Shown piece by piece: positions 1 through 12,020 of a stretch of DNA of 64,000 nucleotides. Position 1 is the stretch's first letter, and the number at the start of each line of letters is the position of its first letter. The notes beneath the pieces were generated by a model, which saw nothing but the letters and a program-made list of their open reading frames with translations, was not told where the DNA came from and searched no databases. Made by a program: the position numbers and the translations under genes. The DNA comes from Isochrysis galbana (Eukaryota > Haptophyta > Isochrysidales > Isochrysidaceae). Location: NCBI GenBank assembly GCA_018136815.1, contig CM030944.1, positions 2,457,834-2,521,833 on the forward strand. The letters are read 5' to 3'.

Positions 1-2125
1 TTAGCTAATGGAACGAATAGCTCAGATGCAGCCCCACCGAACACGAAATACGCTGTGCGAGGCCCACTGGCCATTTCCTTGCCTGATGTGTCATGCACCC
101 AGGCGTCGAGCCAGGTCGCTCGCAGGAGGTCACGCCGTATTCGGCCTCTCTCTTCCTCGTTGGAGAGGAAGAACATACCGATCCCCGTCTGTAGACCACC
201 CTGTATCGTACGCGGCAGAGTATCGCTCATCGCCATCGACAGTGGAGTGAGCGACAACGGGAGATGGTTCTCTCTCTTATTCGAGGGATTTTGCAGAGCT
301 GAACCTCTGCTCGAAAGATGATGGTTGGAAGAGCCAACGGAGTGTCAACACAATGGCGCCAACAACGCGGGAAAACCCCGTTGGTTTGGTTCGACTCCCC
401 CCCCCCTGTCTCTTGCGGTAGAAGGGGCGCAACGAAGACTACTAGCTTTAAAGACAACGACTTCGCAGTGTTGGAACTACGTCATATTAGCATCCTAGAA
501 TTTTTTTATTGTGCCCAGACACCTAAAACAGTCGCTATCTAATAGATCCCCAGCTTGAAACCGAAAAACTCGAACGCGAAAAGCGAATTTTTTGTATACG
601 AATGTTGAAGACTACGGTCATTGACGTTCAACGACCCACGGGCAGATTCACACATGCAGACTCACAGGGCACCTAAGACACTCGACCCAGTGGATTGGGG
701 CCCTACTCGGCATTCCCTACTACTTTGCCGCAGGGATCTACCCGCGAGCGACGAAATCACGCTCGCTATGGCCTACTGAAGTCGGGCCCCAGAGGCCCTT
801 TCGAGCGCTGGCAACGCGACCTGCAGTGGGGGGACATGGCGCCCGCGCGCGGGTGCTTCCGCGGCGCCTGCGGTCACCTTAGACCAGGAGCCGAGGCCTG
901 ACGCCAAAAAAGAGCCCTCACAACGAATTGCTGCCCCCCCACACCAGCTGGCGTGCTGACGAGGGCGTCTCGTACAGCGAGAGGCCGGCATTTGCCGGCC
1001 CCTGGACGATTGCCAACGCGATGGGCCCCACCTGGGCCGCGGTGGAAGTGGGCAGCGCGCCCATGCCGGTACAGGCCCGGCCATCTCGACCCCTCTAGCC
1101 TGCCTTCCAGAGGAGCCCTGGCCGGTGGCCCATCGGACACCCCTCTCCGGGGCGCCATCGCAGCGGACCGACGTCCGAAGAAGCCCTCTTCACAGTCGAC
1201 TTGAGCACAGAAGAAACCGGGCGTTTACGGGAGAATAAAGTGTTTTATTTTCGTTGATCCTATCATTAAAAATACGTTTGTTTTGACCTCTATTATCACG
1301 GTCATATAAGCTTGATATGACCGTTGGTCGCTCACATGACATCGCACGGGCCATGCTACGCACTACGCACAAACATCACATGTGTGTGACGCTCGACGCC
1401 ATTGATGCAACATTTTGATCGATCGGAAGTGCGGCAGATAACCGTCGCCGTCACGCAACGCGCAACGCAAACTCCAGACGCTGAAGGTGATCACGCACAC
1501 GCGCACACTCGCAACGTCATTACAGGGCGTACAATCTGGCACACAACCAGCGGGATTGTAATGTGCGCTGCAACTACGCTTGGTGCCGCCGCGACCCGAT
1601 CGCTTGGGGTCTCCGCAAGGATACCAATTTGGGAATCGCTCGGCGCGCTCGCCAGGCGCCCGAGCACTTGCTGACCCCACGGCTGTCGGGCGCTGTTAAG
1701 TGGGTTGTCAGGGCAAACCTGGGCACCCAAAGCAGGGAGATGATAGGGGAGACTGTCAGGGGGAGGGGGGCGGACCGTGGCGAGGCTTTGGCTGTTGATA
1801 ATGAGGCGGCAATGAGGCTAACATTTTCCGTTGTCTTCCCCCCCCCTCCGAAGACTACACGGTAGTCTTCAAGACTACGCGTTTGCGCAACCGCTTGTGA
1901 AAAGAAACTCCGCAAGGTGGTTCACGAGGAATGAATGGCCGCTGCGGCGGTGCGAGCGTGGGTCGTGAAGATATCTCGTTGCGATCTATATCCAAAGTGA
2001 TCGCCGTGGTCGCGCGACATGACGCTCCCCTTCGGACTCTCCGCTACGTGGGAAGTTACAAGGGAGACACGCTCCGGCCGTCGCTGCGGAGTCTCTCTCT
2101 CTCTCGCTCTCTCTCCGTCTTTCTT
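1..2125. other. Intergenic, no supported gene
   Basis: No reading frame here has protein-like composition or a recognisable motif on either strand. The stretch contains short C runs, a GC-rich block around 780-1150 and a CT-rich tract just before 2126. I see no RNA gene. Confidence 0.5.
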
Positions 2126-2552
2126 GCGACGTGTTTGGGTTATCGGTGATTTGGGGTCGCGGTTGCTTGATAATTTGCTTGGTTTGGGTGAATGATTCCG
2201 GTGTGTTCGTGAGTCGGTGTATCCTGTTGTTCTCAGCTTCGTTGTCCGTCGTTGTTCGCTGCGTCGCTGCACTCAAGCAGCCTAGGCTCCCTCCCTGAGG
2301 GAAGAGTTCTTTGTAGATCTAACAATCTCTTAAAACCCAACACACTAGGGCCGCTAGGAGCGCCTCGCCGCCCCACAGCCCTTCGTTCGCCGTTCGTTCC
2401 CCGTCCAGACACCCGAATGGGGTTGCCCGACCCAGTCCAGAATTTCATTCACCCGACTCCCGGCGGGGAGGAGGGCCAAAGCGCCGCGCTAGCCGCCGGT
2501 GCCGCTCGCGACGGAGTGGCTCAGAGCCCTCCGGTAGCGCTCGACTTGACAG
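2126..2552 (+). repeat. Dispersed repeat, left copy of an inverted pair
   Basis: This block matches the reverse complement of about 5228-5653 with only scattered substitutions, from GCGACGTGTTTG to the shared GCTCGACT near the right end. The two copies face each other across about 2.7 kb that holds the S1-domain gene. I found no terminal inverted repeat or target duplication at its edges, so the class is unknown. Translated frames in it are the same in both copies but look incidental. Confidence 0.85.
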
Positions 2553-3198
2553 GGAGGGGCGAGGGGGGAGGAGAATTGCACCAATTTCAATTTCTGGCGA
2601 AGATTTTCGTGGCGGCAGGTGGCCCCCCCGAGAGTTTTGTTGTGGGCTTTGGAAATGGTCAAAAAATGTCAACCCCACCCCCCATATTAGTACTTAAAAA
2701 GCCCTGTGCCCTGTCTGACCGCCATGAGCTTGGGAAGGGGGTGCCGTCGGCGCGTGCTCCATCGCCCTAACTAGAGCAACACTTTTTTCTTCCTCGAGAG
2801 TGAGAGATCAAGAGAACAGTGAAGATTGGTGCCACCGTATTTCCCCGTACAAACAGGCCACATCCAACCACAACAAAACATTCGCACACAATCGATGCAC
2901 ACAATTTGGTCGACACATGACACATGTATCGCAACCGTTTGAGGTAACAAACCATGCAGCAGACGCAAGCTCGAATACGAATCACGTACGCCGTCACAAA
3001 CGTGAAGGCAGTGAGGCGTTGGCCTTTTGTCAGGCGATGCGAGGACAAAAAGCTGCGGCGCCTCAAAATGCCAGAGTGGCGAGCACGAGGAAATGTGGTC
3101 AATGCGGCTGTCCTCCGGGTGCGCAGCAACTCCCTCCACCACGCGAAGTGCTAAATAGGTGCGACGGCACCACTGGAAACGCTGGCAACACGTCTTGC

Positions 3199-4188
3199 TT
3201 ACAAGACGACAGGGGCATACTTCTTCTTAGTGGCCTTAGCCTCCTTGACCTCCTCAGCACGCGTGAGGGCAGCCGCAAATGGAGAGGTTGGCAGCTCCTC
3301 AAAGTCAAGGGTCAGCTTCGCAATCTCCTCCGGCGCCATCTTGAAGGCGGCATCGTCATCAAGGCCACCACCACGCTGGCGGCGCGGGCGGCGGCCCGCG
3401 ACCTTCTCGGCCTTCTCCTCTTCCGTAAGCTCGACGTACGGCTTCATCGAGAGGCCAATCCGCCTCTTGTCATCGAAAGAAACGACACGCACCTGCACCT
3501 CCTGACCCTCCGAAAGGACATCCTCAACCGACTTGACGCCGCCCTCCTGAATCTCAGAGATGTGGAGCAGGCCATCCACGCCTTCCTTCAAGTTGACGAA
3601 GGCCCCGAAAGACTGGATCGAGCGCACGGTGCCAGTGATGAACTCCTTCTCGTCAGCGTTCTTGAACTCGGAGAGGTCGACGCTTTCACGTTCTTGCCGA
3701 CCGCCGCGGCGCGCGCCGCCCGTCGGCTTGACGTTAGGGTCCTTGTTAGAGAGCGCAACCTGCTGCTTTTCCAGATCAACGCTCTTCACACGGACAGTCA
3801 CGGCATCGCCCTGCGAAAACATGTCATTGGCGTCCTTCACGAAAGTGTCCGCCATCTCAGACACATGGAGCAGACCATCAGTGGTGTAACCGATGTCGAT
3901 GAAGGCACCGTACTGCTGGACGGAGCGAACAGTGCCCTCAACCATAGAGCCGACCTCAAGCTCCTCGATAGGCAGCTTCTTGGCACGCGGCTTGCGTGCC
4001 TGCGTCGCCTCCTCATCTGCAGGCGCCACGTCCGGCGCCGCCTCTGCCGCATCACACATGGTGAGCGCCCAAGCGGCGCGCGGCGTGGCGGCGACGCGCG
4101 AGAAGACGAGGCGCGTATGGCAGCTCTGCAGCGCCTCGCTCGCGCCGAGGAGCGAGGCGATCAGCACGAGCGGGCGAGCGGAGCTCAT
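3199..4188 (-). CDS. Two-S1-domain RNA-binding protein, probably plastid
   Basis: A 329-residue protein with two S1 (OB-fold) domains, at about residues 78-150 and 180-250. Each carries the S1 core pattern ([16 protein letters not shown] and [15 protein letters not shown], each followed by DGLLH-SE). The reading frame is open further upstream to 4302, but the ATG at 4188 gives a good signal peptide ([19 protein letters not shown]) followed by a basic, Ser/Arg-containing stretch, as in bipartite plastid presequences. Tandem S1 domains of this kind occur in plastid ribosomal S1/PSRP-7-type proteins and in the N-terminal part of algal EF-Ts polyproteins; no EF-Ts domain follows here. Role inferred: RNA or ribosome binding in plastid translation. 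The gene is intronless as read. A long frame on the opposite strand across it is a shadow. Confidence 0.88.
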   Translation of the reverse strand: MSSARPLVLIASLLGASEALQSCHTRLVFSRVAATPRAAWALTMCDAAEAAPDVAPADEEATQARKPRAKKLPIEELEVGSMVEGTVRSVQQYGAFIDIGYTTDGLLHVSEMADTFVKDANDMFSQGDAVTVRVKSVDLEKQQVALSNKDPNVKPTGGARRGGRQERESVDLSEFKNADEKEFITGTVRSIQSFGAFVNLKEGVDGLLHISEIQEGGVKSVEDVLSEGQEVQVRVVSFDDKRRIGLSMKPYVELTEEEKAEKVAGRRPRRQRGGGLDDDAAFKMAPEEIAKLTLDFEELPTSPFAAALTRAEEVKEAKATKKKYAPVVL

Positions 4189-4743
4189 GGCGGCGGCGGG
4201 AAGGGCGGAGGGGAAGGGGGGGAGGAGGCAGGGGGGGTCGCGCTCAGGGAGTCCGGGCACGGTGCCGCCCTTGGCGATCCGCGAGGACGAGAGAGATGTC
4301 ACCTCGCAATGATACCGCGTGGGGGGGAGTGGGGGGGGGGGGGGAGGGGGGAGACATGAAGATACAAGGGACTCGTAAAAAATGCCCGAGGCTTGTACTA
4401 GTTACTTTTAAACCCCTTCCCTTCCTACGCAGACATGGGCCGCCAACAGCCGACCAAAGAAAGAAACGCATCGAAAACAACGACTTCGCGCCCCTTTTCA
4501 ACCGTAGCAACCGACGACGAACCGAAACCGAGCACGAAACTGATACGACTAGCGGAGAGGCTAGAGACTAGCTTAGAGCTAGAGCTAAAAAAGTCTTAAT
4601 AATATAAATATACTTCTAAAATTCTAAAATTTAATATTAATATTATTTAATATTCTCACCGCACACCGAACACGCGGCCGGTTAATATTCTCACCGCACA
4701 CGCGGCCGCGTAACCACGTACTACTTTTTCACGCAGCAAACAT
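4189..4743. other. Upstream region of the S1 gene, low complexity
   Basis: Contains a G-rich run near 4321-4355 and an AT-rich patch near 4590-4660. A short direct repeat with the core TATTCTCACCGCACAC occurs near 4651 and 4686, and a related GTGTGCGGTGAGACTATTA occurs on the other strand near 25055. No gene is visible. Confidence 0.5.
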
Positions 4744-4880
4744 AACTAAGTTTATACTTGGTTCACACATGGGGGGGCACGATCTCCCCCTCTCTCTAGA
4801 GTCTCTCCCCACTCCTCCCCGCCTGCCGTGGGGAGGGAACCACCCATCCTCCTGGCATCTGGCATGCCTGACGATGGCTT
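4744..4880 (-). repeat. Dispersed ~0.25-kb repeat, short copy
   Basis: Starts with AACTAAGTTTATACTTGGTT and continues with the CCCC/CATGGGGG block and the CCACCCATCCTCCTGGCAT motif shared with copies at 15935-16171, 31821-32055 and 56039-56311. All four copies share the TAAACTTAGTT end, whereas the other end varies, which resembles 5' truncation of a retroposed element. No poly(A) tail or target duplication is evident. Confidence 0.75.
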
Positions 4881-4935
4881 GGAGGGTTCTTCCGCCTCAT
4901 TTTCATTTTTCGTCAGCCGGAATCTAGAGTCTAGA

Positions 4936-5134
4936 GTAGGTACCCTAGATGGGAAATACGGTGCTGGGGCCTGCAAATACAGCCAAATACATATGTATTT
5001 GGCCTCCGGCCAAATACATTTCAAATACATTCGAGGCCTACAACCCAGGACGCGCTTCAAATACAGCCAAATACATATGTATTTGGCCTCTGGCCAAATA
5101 CGGTGAATACGTATTTCCCATCTAGGGTAGGTAC
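4936..5134. mobile_element. Small DNA transposon (MITE), AAATAC family, with 8-bp duplications
   Basis: The element spans 4944-5126 (183 bp) and is flanked by the 8-bp direct repeat GTAGGTAC at 4936-4943 and 5127-5134. Its ends are inverted repeats, CCTAGATGGGAAATAC on the left and GTATTTCCCATCTAGG on the right. The interior is made of palindromic AAATAC/GTATTT units, including CAAATACATATGTATTTG twice. An 8-bp target duplication is a hallmark of hAT (and P-like) transposases. It has no coding capacity. Confidence 0.88.
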
Positions 5135-5227
5135 GAAACGACCGCCTTCTTGGCTTTGTACCAGGCTTCCCACTTCCCACCCACCACCCACCACCCAAAT
5201 TCCAGAGATGCACGTCTCGAGACCTCT

Positions 5228-5653
5228 TGTCGAGTCGAGCGCTACCGGAGGGCTCTGGGCCACTCCGTCGCGAGCGGCACCGGCGGTTAGCGCGGCGCTT
5301 TGGCCCTCCTCCCCGCCGGGAGTCGGGTGAATGAAATTCTGGATGGGGTCGGGCATCTCCATTTGGGTGTCTTGACTGGGAATGAACGGCGAACGAAGGG
5401 CTGTGGGGCGGTGAGGTGCTCCTAGCGGCCCTAGTGTGATGGGTTTTAAGAGATTGTTAGACCTACAAAGAACTCTTCCCTCAGGGAGGGAGCCTAGGCT
5501 GCTTGAGTGCAGCGACGCAGCGAACAACGACGGACAACGAAGCTGAGAACAACAGGATACACCGCCTCACGAACACACCGGAATCATTCACCCAAACCAA
5601 GCAAATTATCAAGCAACCGCGACCCCAAATCACCGATAACTCAAACACGTCGC
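5228..5653 (-). repeat. Dispersed repeat, right copy of an inverted pair
   Basis: Reverse-complement copy of 2126-2552. It is slightly diverged, with a handful of substitutions over more than 400 bases, so the two copies separated fairly recently or have been homogenised. Confidence 0.85.
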
Positions 5654-6406
5654 GAGAGGTCGGCGTACCCGGAGCCAATAAATAACTGGACTGGATGGCG
5701 GGCCCGGAATCGGAGGCTCGACGTCGAGATCGGTCCAAAGCTTGAAGCGCCGCTAGGGACGAACCCTACCAACCTAGAAGTACCTGAGCTTCACCGTGTG
5801 GCCGCATGGCGAAGGACCTGGAAACAAGAGCCTGGAAATCGCATCATCTAAGATGAATGCGACACCTCGAGACCTCCGCCTCCGCCGCCGCCGCCGAGGA
5901 CCAGGCTCATAGGCTCATCGTCTCGTGGAGCCTCGGCGCCTCGCCTTCGTGTGGGCACCCTGTTTGGCTGCCCACGTCGTGCGTGCGTGCGTGACGACGG
6001 ACGCCAATCGCCGTGGAGATGACGTTGTTCCTGTCAGTCCTCCAAGGGGCAAGGGGGCTAGCAGCTGCTGTCCTCGCCTCCACAAGCACTCCTGCGCCAC
6101 GGTGTCCTCCGCAGGCGGGACTGCGACGAGAAGTGGGCATGAAGTGCTCACTCACGCCTCCCCCCCTTCCCCTCCCCCCTCCCCCCACCCCCCGCCCCCC
6201 CGCCCCCTTCCGCCCTTCAGCGCCACCCCCATCTTCTACTTCAAAGGAAGGCCTCTTGAAAGGCGGGGACGCGACTCTGCGGAGATCTTTTGAGAGGTCA
6301 TAAAGTAAGTTTATAGAGTGTTCAGGGTTGCGGAGGAGGAAGGGCGAGGAAGGAGGAAAGGGGGGGAATTTACGCACGGAAACGAGGACAGGCAGCGCGC
6401 GACCCG
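5654..6406. other. Intergenic, no supported gene
   Basis: Contains C-rich low-complexity sequence near 6160-6215 and the presumed promoter of the downstream dehydrogenase gene. No coding-like frame or RNA gene was seen. Confidence 0.5.
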
Positions 6407-7954
6407 ATGGCGACCTCGCTGCTCGCTGCGCCGCGCCGCCTGGCGTGGGCTCCGCTCGGACGGGGGCTGACGGCGCGCGCGGGTGCACTGGGTGGGCCGG
6501 CGAGATTCCTCACTTCTCCAGCCGCCGCACTCACCGAACTCGACTTGCAGCACTTCCGCTCGATTGTTGGGCCGCCCAATGTGGTGACGGATACGCAGGA
6601 GCTCCAGGTGTACAACACCGACTGGATGCGCAAATACCACGGCAAGTCGAAGCTGGCTCTGCGGCCTGGATCGACTGAGGAAGTCTCTGCCATCCTCAGC
6701 CACTGCAATCAGCGCAAGATCGCCGTGGTGCCGCAGGGAGGAAACACGGGCCTCGTTGGCGGCTCGGTGCCCGTGAATGACGAGGTCGTCATCTCGCTCG
6801 GTCGGATGAACAAGGTCATCTCCCTCGACCAGCACGCGGGTAACCTAATTTGCCAGTCGGGATGCGTCCTCGAGACGCTGCAAGAATACGTGTGGGAACG
6901 AGGATATACGATGCCGCTCGATCTAGGCGCCAAGGGCTCCTGTCAAATCGGCGGCAACATTGCCACCAATGCAGGAGGGCTGCGCTACCTTCGGTACGGC
7001 TCGCTGCATGGCACTGTGCTCGGACTCGAAGTGGTGCTAGCAGATGGTACTGTGCTTGACAACTTGACCGCGCTACGCAAGGATAACACGGGCTACGACC
7101 TCAAGCAGCTCTTCATCGGATCAGAGGGCACCCTTGGAATCATCACCGCATGCGCCATAGCTCTTCCCCGTGCGCCATCTTCAGTTCAGCTCGCCTACCT
7201 TGGATGCGACTCTTACGAAGATGTGCTGAAGACATTCTCCTCGGCTAAGCGGGACCTGGGTGAGGTTCTCTCCGCCATCGAGTTCCTTGACCGTGAGTCT
7301 TTCGAGCTCGTGGCCGGCCATGCTGAGGGTTTCCGTGACCCGCTCGATGAGCAGTGCCGCCACTACATGCTGGTGGAGCTCTCGGGGTCGAATGAGACGC
7401 ACGACATGGAGAAGCTCGAAAAGTTTTTGGAGAGCGTGATGGAGGACGGTTTCGTCAAGGATGGCACAGTAGCGACCTCTGCCGATCAGTCTGCTCACAT
7501 CTGGTCGATCCGCGAGGGCATCACTGAGGCACTATCCAAGTCGGGCCGTGTCTACAAGTACGATGTCTCGATTCCCCTGGATGAGCTCTACTCTCTGGTC
7601 GAGGTGATGCGTGAGCGGCTGGCGCCTCTTGGGGCGGAGGTGTCGGGCTTCGGCCACCTCGGCGATGGCAACCTCCACCTCAACATTCATACGCCAGGTG
7701 TGTTTGAAAAGACGGACGCCGTGCAGGATGCGATTGAGCCGTATGTCTTTGAGTGGATCGCCGAGCGCCGGGGATCCATCTCCGCGGAGCATGGTGTTGG
7801 TGTCATGAAACCTCCGTTCTTGCATATGTCCAAATCGCGCGGCATGATTGACATGATGCGTGGCATCAAGACAATGCTTGACCCGAACGGGATCCTCAAC
7901 CCGCATAAGGTTTTGCCGCCGTTGCAAGCGGCGCTCGATGAACGGGGTTCGTAG
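6407..7954 (+). CDS. D2HGDH: D-2-hydroxyglutarate dehydrogenase, mitochondrial
   Basis: A 515-residue FAD-linked oxidase that converts D-2-hydroxyglutarate to 2-oxoglutarate; in animals and plants the electrons pass to ETF in the mitochondrial matrix. The first ~45 residues are Arg/Ala-rich without acidic residues, as in a mitochondrial presequence. The PCMH-type FAD domain follows with VVPQGGNTGLVGGSVPV (about residues 106-122), the NIATNAGGLR and RYGSLHGTVLGLEVV segments, and LFIGSEGTLGIIT. The C-terminal FAD-oxidase domain has the metal/substrate motif GHLGDGNLHLN and the EHGVG motif near residue 465. Length and motif order match the family (human protein 521 residues). It is a single exon, unusual beside the intron-bearing neighbours. 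D-lactate dehydrogenases share the fold, but the motif details favour D2HGDH. Confidence 0.93.
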   Translation: MATSLLAAPRRLAWAPLGRGLTARAGALGGPARFLTSPAAALTELDLQHFRSIVGPPNVVTDTQELQVYNTDWMRKYHGKSKLALRPGSTEEVSAILSHCNQRKIAVVPQGGNTGLVGGSVPVNDEVVISLGRMNKVISLDQHAGNLICQSGCVLETLQEYVWERGYTMPLDLGAKGSCQIGGNIATNAGGLRYLRYGSLHGTVLGLEVVLADGTVLDNLTALRKDNTGYDLKQLFIGSEGTLGIITACAIALPRAPSSVQLAYLGCDSYEDVLKTFSSAKRDLGEVLSAIEFLDRESFELVAGHAEGFRDPLDEQCRHYMLVELSGSNETHDMEKLEKFLESVMEDGFVKDGTVATSADQSAHIWSIREGITEALSKSGRVYKYDVSIPLDELYSLVEVMRERLAPLGAEVSGFGHLGDGNLHLNIHTPGVFEKTDAVQDAIEPYVFEWIAERRGSISAEHGVGVMKPPFLHMSKSRGMIDMMRGIKTMLDPNGILNPHKVLPPLQAALDERGS

Positions 7955-8614
7955 TTTTTGGGCAAAACGCTTATGCGATCGTTAGGTATGAATGCCAGTG
8001 TGTCAATCCATGCTGTTGTGCATCAAGCAAATGAGGCTTGGCTGCTACGAATCCATGTTCATAAAGCGATCATCAGCCGCACATACCCTCGACACTACCC
8101 CAACCATAATTGGAGGCGACCTAAACTGCGTAGAAGATAGAAGACAGCGCGCATGACTCTCAAAGAATAGGGGATACGCTATACTCCAACACACACGGTG
8201 AGAAATGGAAAGCACTGACTAAAGTTCACAGACTCCAAGACGCACATCACACAATGCGACTAGGGCCGAGTGTTGGCCACACGAGAATGGCCGCCACTAT
8301 CCACACGAGGATAGATCACATCTGCACCATAGCAAAGACACATGATGCCTTCCCATGGCAATGGCAACAACACGCAACACGGACCGTGCCCGGACTTGTT
8401 TTCGGGCAAAGCCGCGTCAGACCACCTCGCCCGTCCTTGCACTCTCCGAACCCCCGGGATATAAGCCATAAGCCGGGGAGATACTTCGACAAACCAATCG
8501 ATCTAGGCATAATCCACGAGAAAGGAGCGTTGAGCGTTGAGAACGGTAGAACGCTCCTGCTGCAAACCGCCAGCCGAAAGATAGGCGGAGGAGACGACAT
8601 AGAAACTGTATGGG
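7955..8614. other. 3' flank of D2HGDH, no gene seen
   Basis: The region follows the stop codon of the dehydrogenase gene. Short frames are present but none shows conserved motifs. Confidence 0.5.
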
Positions 8615-9051
8615 CCGATTCATAGGGCCTGGTAAGGGTTTCGCGAAACTTTTTACGAAACTTTGGGGGGTTCGGCTGGAAAATACTTTGCGAAACATCG
8701 GGGGGTAAATGGCGCGCGAACGCGAAACATACGCAAAACATCGCGAAACATTTAATGTCGGGAAGACCAGTATGTAGCGCAGTACTGGGTCGTCTTGGCG
8801 CGGTCGCCTCGGCGACAGCGGTGTCTCCATCAGTACCTCGTCCAGCGCGGCGAGGGCCGCGGCAGCGGGGGAGGGAGAGGGAGGCGGAGGCGGCGCGCGC
8901 TCCATGACCTTATCAGTTTACTAATAGTTGCTAAAAATACCTTGAGGGGGACGCGTGATGCGTGCGCAATTTTGACACTTTTTGCCGCAAAACTTTTGCA
9001 CAAAACTTTGGGGGTTCGGGCACAAAACCTTTACCAGGCCCTACCGATTCA
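8615..9051. mobile_element. Small hAT-like DNA transposon (MITE) with 8-bp duplications
   Basis: The element spans 8623-9043 (421 bp) and is bounded by the direct repeat CCGATTCA at 8615-8622 and 9044-9051. The ends are inverted repeats: TAGGGCCTGGTAAGGGTTT on the left and AAACCTTTACCAGGCCCTA on the right, with one extra or changed base. Subterminal repeats (CGAAACTTT, TTTGGGGGGTTCGG and relatives) occur near both ends, as in hAT elements where transposase binds subterminally. A TAGGG terminus together with an 8-bp duplication fits the hAT superfamily. There is no transposase frame. Confidence 0.9.
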
Positions 9052-9467
9052 AAAGAGAACATAGCCACACATTCTTACTAAGAGAATAGACGGCGGCGAG
9101 AACTAAACCGCCTACCATCCAATCCGCGCTAGAGCTAAAAGCCGTAAGGCTTAATGGGAACAGCGCGCGCGCGGGGGGGGACGAACGACGGCCGGAGGAA
9201 ACGAACCGCGCGCGGAGGAGAAGAGAGAAGAACCTCGCGCGCGGGGGGGGGGGAATAATATAACGGCCGGAGGCGACGGATGGCACGCCGAGGGGAAGAA
9301 CCTGCCGCGGGGGGGGGCGAGGGACCGAGGGCATGGCGGGGCAGCGTGGGAGGGTGCGAGGCCAATCTCGGAGCGAGATCGCGTCTTGACCCCCACGGAA
9401 CATCCTGGGACCGGAGAATGTTTTGGACGAAACTTCCCTCCGTCGGCCGAGGATAGGAGATAGGAGG

Positions 9468-10579
<1,112 letters not shown>

Positions 10580-11149
10580 TCAAGCGAGAGCGCCTGCCTC
10601 CGCAAGCAAGGAGTCCAGCTTCCCAGCCTTGTCCAACGTAACAATGCCGCCCATGCCGCCATCATTGCACCCACCGATGAATTGCCCTCCGACAAAAATC
10701 GCAGGGACAGAAGTACGGCCAGTAAGCTCGGCTAGCTCAGCCCGGGTGGCGTAACCACCCTGAACTTCGTTGAGCTCAATGACGGTGTACTTGGCTCCAC
10801 GCTCATTAAGGAGCTGCTTCGCCTTGATACAGAAGGGTCAGGTGGTGAAAGAGTACATGAGGCACGGAGTTGTCTTGATCCGTTGATTCAGCTCGGCCTT
10901 CACAGCGTCGACATCGTATTCACCCGCCTGGAGCTTGGCCAGACCGGCCTTGAATTTCGCAGCTGGAGATGTTTGAATCGCTTCTTGGAAGGAGTTGATG
11001 AAGCCAAGCATCGGATTGGCCAATGGATCCTCATTGCCTGCCATTGCCCTCAGTGCCCCAGCCCGACGGCTCACACTAGCGCTCGGCATGCGCAACGCCT
11101 CTGCACCCACGAGGGCCAGAAGCAGTACACGCGAAGTGGCGATGCCCAT
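10580..11149 (-). CDS. Glutaredoxin with in-frame TGA at the catalytic Cys (probable selenoprotein)
   Basis: The minus-strand frame starts at the ATG at 11149 and encodes a signal peptide (MGIATSRVLLLALVGAEA), a probable plastid transit region, an acidic/helical segment and then a glutaredoxin domain. At the active site the frame reads SFTT-TGA-PFCIKAK, the TGA lying at 10840-10838 (residue 104), exactly where glutaredoxins have the first Cys of CPFC/CPYC. Downstream the frame stays open and conserved: the cis-proline motif TSVPAIFVGG, the glutathione-binding GGCND, and a final stop TGA at 10582-10580. Total length is 189 residues including Sec. The intact, motif-rich downstream half makes Sec insertion (UPFC) much more likely than a nonsense mutation. 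Role inferred: glutathione-dependent thiol/disulfide exchange in the plastid or secretory pathway. It is divergent from the Rab transferase gene about 0.9 kb away. Confidence 0.85.
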
Positions 11150-12020
11150 ACTAGGCGTCTGACCTGAAGAGCAAAGGGAGACTCTGAGTAGTGGTGCCAG
11201 TCGCTGAGGCGTGACAGCCCACGGGCCCTCCACCGCAGCACATCTCTCCCTTCCCTACCAGGCCTTGAGGTCTTGGGAGCCGTCAAGAGCAGTCGCCGCC
11301 TTAATCCTCGCGGCTGCCACACCGGTGCCCGCCCGCTCGCTCGCCCTCGTCCTCACTCTCTCTCTTCCCTCACCCTCTCCAGCCCTCTCTGCTCACCGCA
11401 GTCCGATGGGGCCACACCGTGCGAGAAGACAGGGAACAGATGGGAAGTCTCCGTCGTTTTCTAATCGGATTGCAAGGGGAAGGCCTTGCATCGATCCTGT
11501 AGGATTCCATCCGCGTCTCTCCTCCTATTCTGTCCCTCCCTTCCCTCCCCCCCCCCCCTCCCTCCCTCTCTATGCACCTATGTGTGTCCCCCCTGTAGAG
11601 TAGTAGATAGTCCCTCTCCCTACTTTCTTCCATATGTACACCCTCTTCCCTTGCCGCCCCCCCCGCCCCTCCGCCTCCCCCCCCCCCCCCCCCCGTGCAT
11701 CACACCGCCGCCTACTGCAGACTCTTACTTAAAAACTTGCGAGCGATTTGTTTTAGCGGATGTCTTTTCTCTTACCCTACTCCTTCTCGTTGGCGGAGGG
11801 AGGAGAGCACGCGCGGGGACGGTGGGGGCACGGGAAAAAGAAGAGTAGGAGCAGTAGGAGGGGAGAAAAAGGGGGGGGGGGGGGGATCGAGGGGGGATCG
11901 AGGAGAGCAGAAGAAGGGGAGAGGGAGAGAGAAGGGACGAGAGGGAGAGGAGGGGAGGGGGAGAGGAGCGAGGAAGAGAGACGAGAGAGAGAGGGAGGGA
12001 GGGCGGGGGTGGGCAAGCCA
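11150..12020. promoter_or_regulatory. Shared upstream region of the glutaredoxin (-) and RabGGTA (+) genes
   Basis: Divergent intergenic region with C-rich (11540-11700) and G/GA-rich (11870-12010) low-complexity tracts. It must contain both promoters. No TATA-like or other specific site stands out. Confidence 0.45.

Noticed and set aside
350-410. tRNA-like B box (GGTTCGACTCCCC)
   Set aside because: No matching A box, acceptor stem or anticodon arm upstream.
2800-4359. 519-codon open frame on the plus strand across the S1-domain gene
   Set aside because: It is antisense to a clear two-S1-domain protein; its composition (Leu/Arg/Glu runs) mirrors the opposite strand and has no motif.
10838-11233. 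A complete 131-residue protein ending at the TGA at 10838
   Set aside because: The frame continues through the TGA with the entire glutaredoxin active site and C-terminal half, so the TGA is unlikely to be the true end.
11760-12020. N-terminal extension of RabGGTA
   Set aside because: It would add only Gly/Glu/Arg-rich low-complexity sequence; family members start near the chosen Met.
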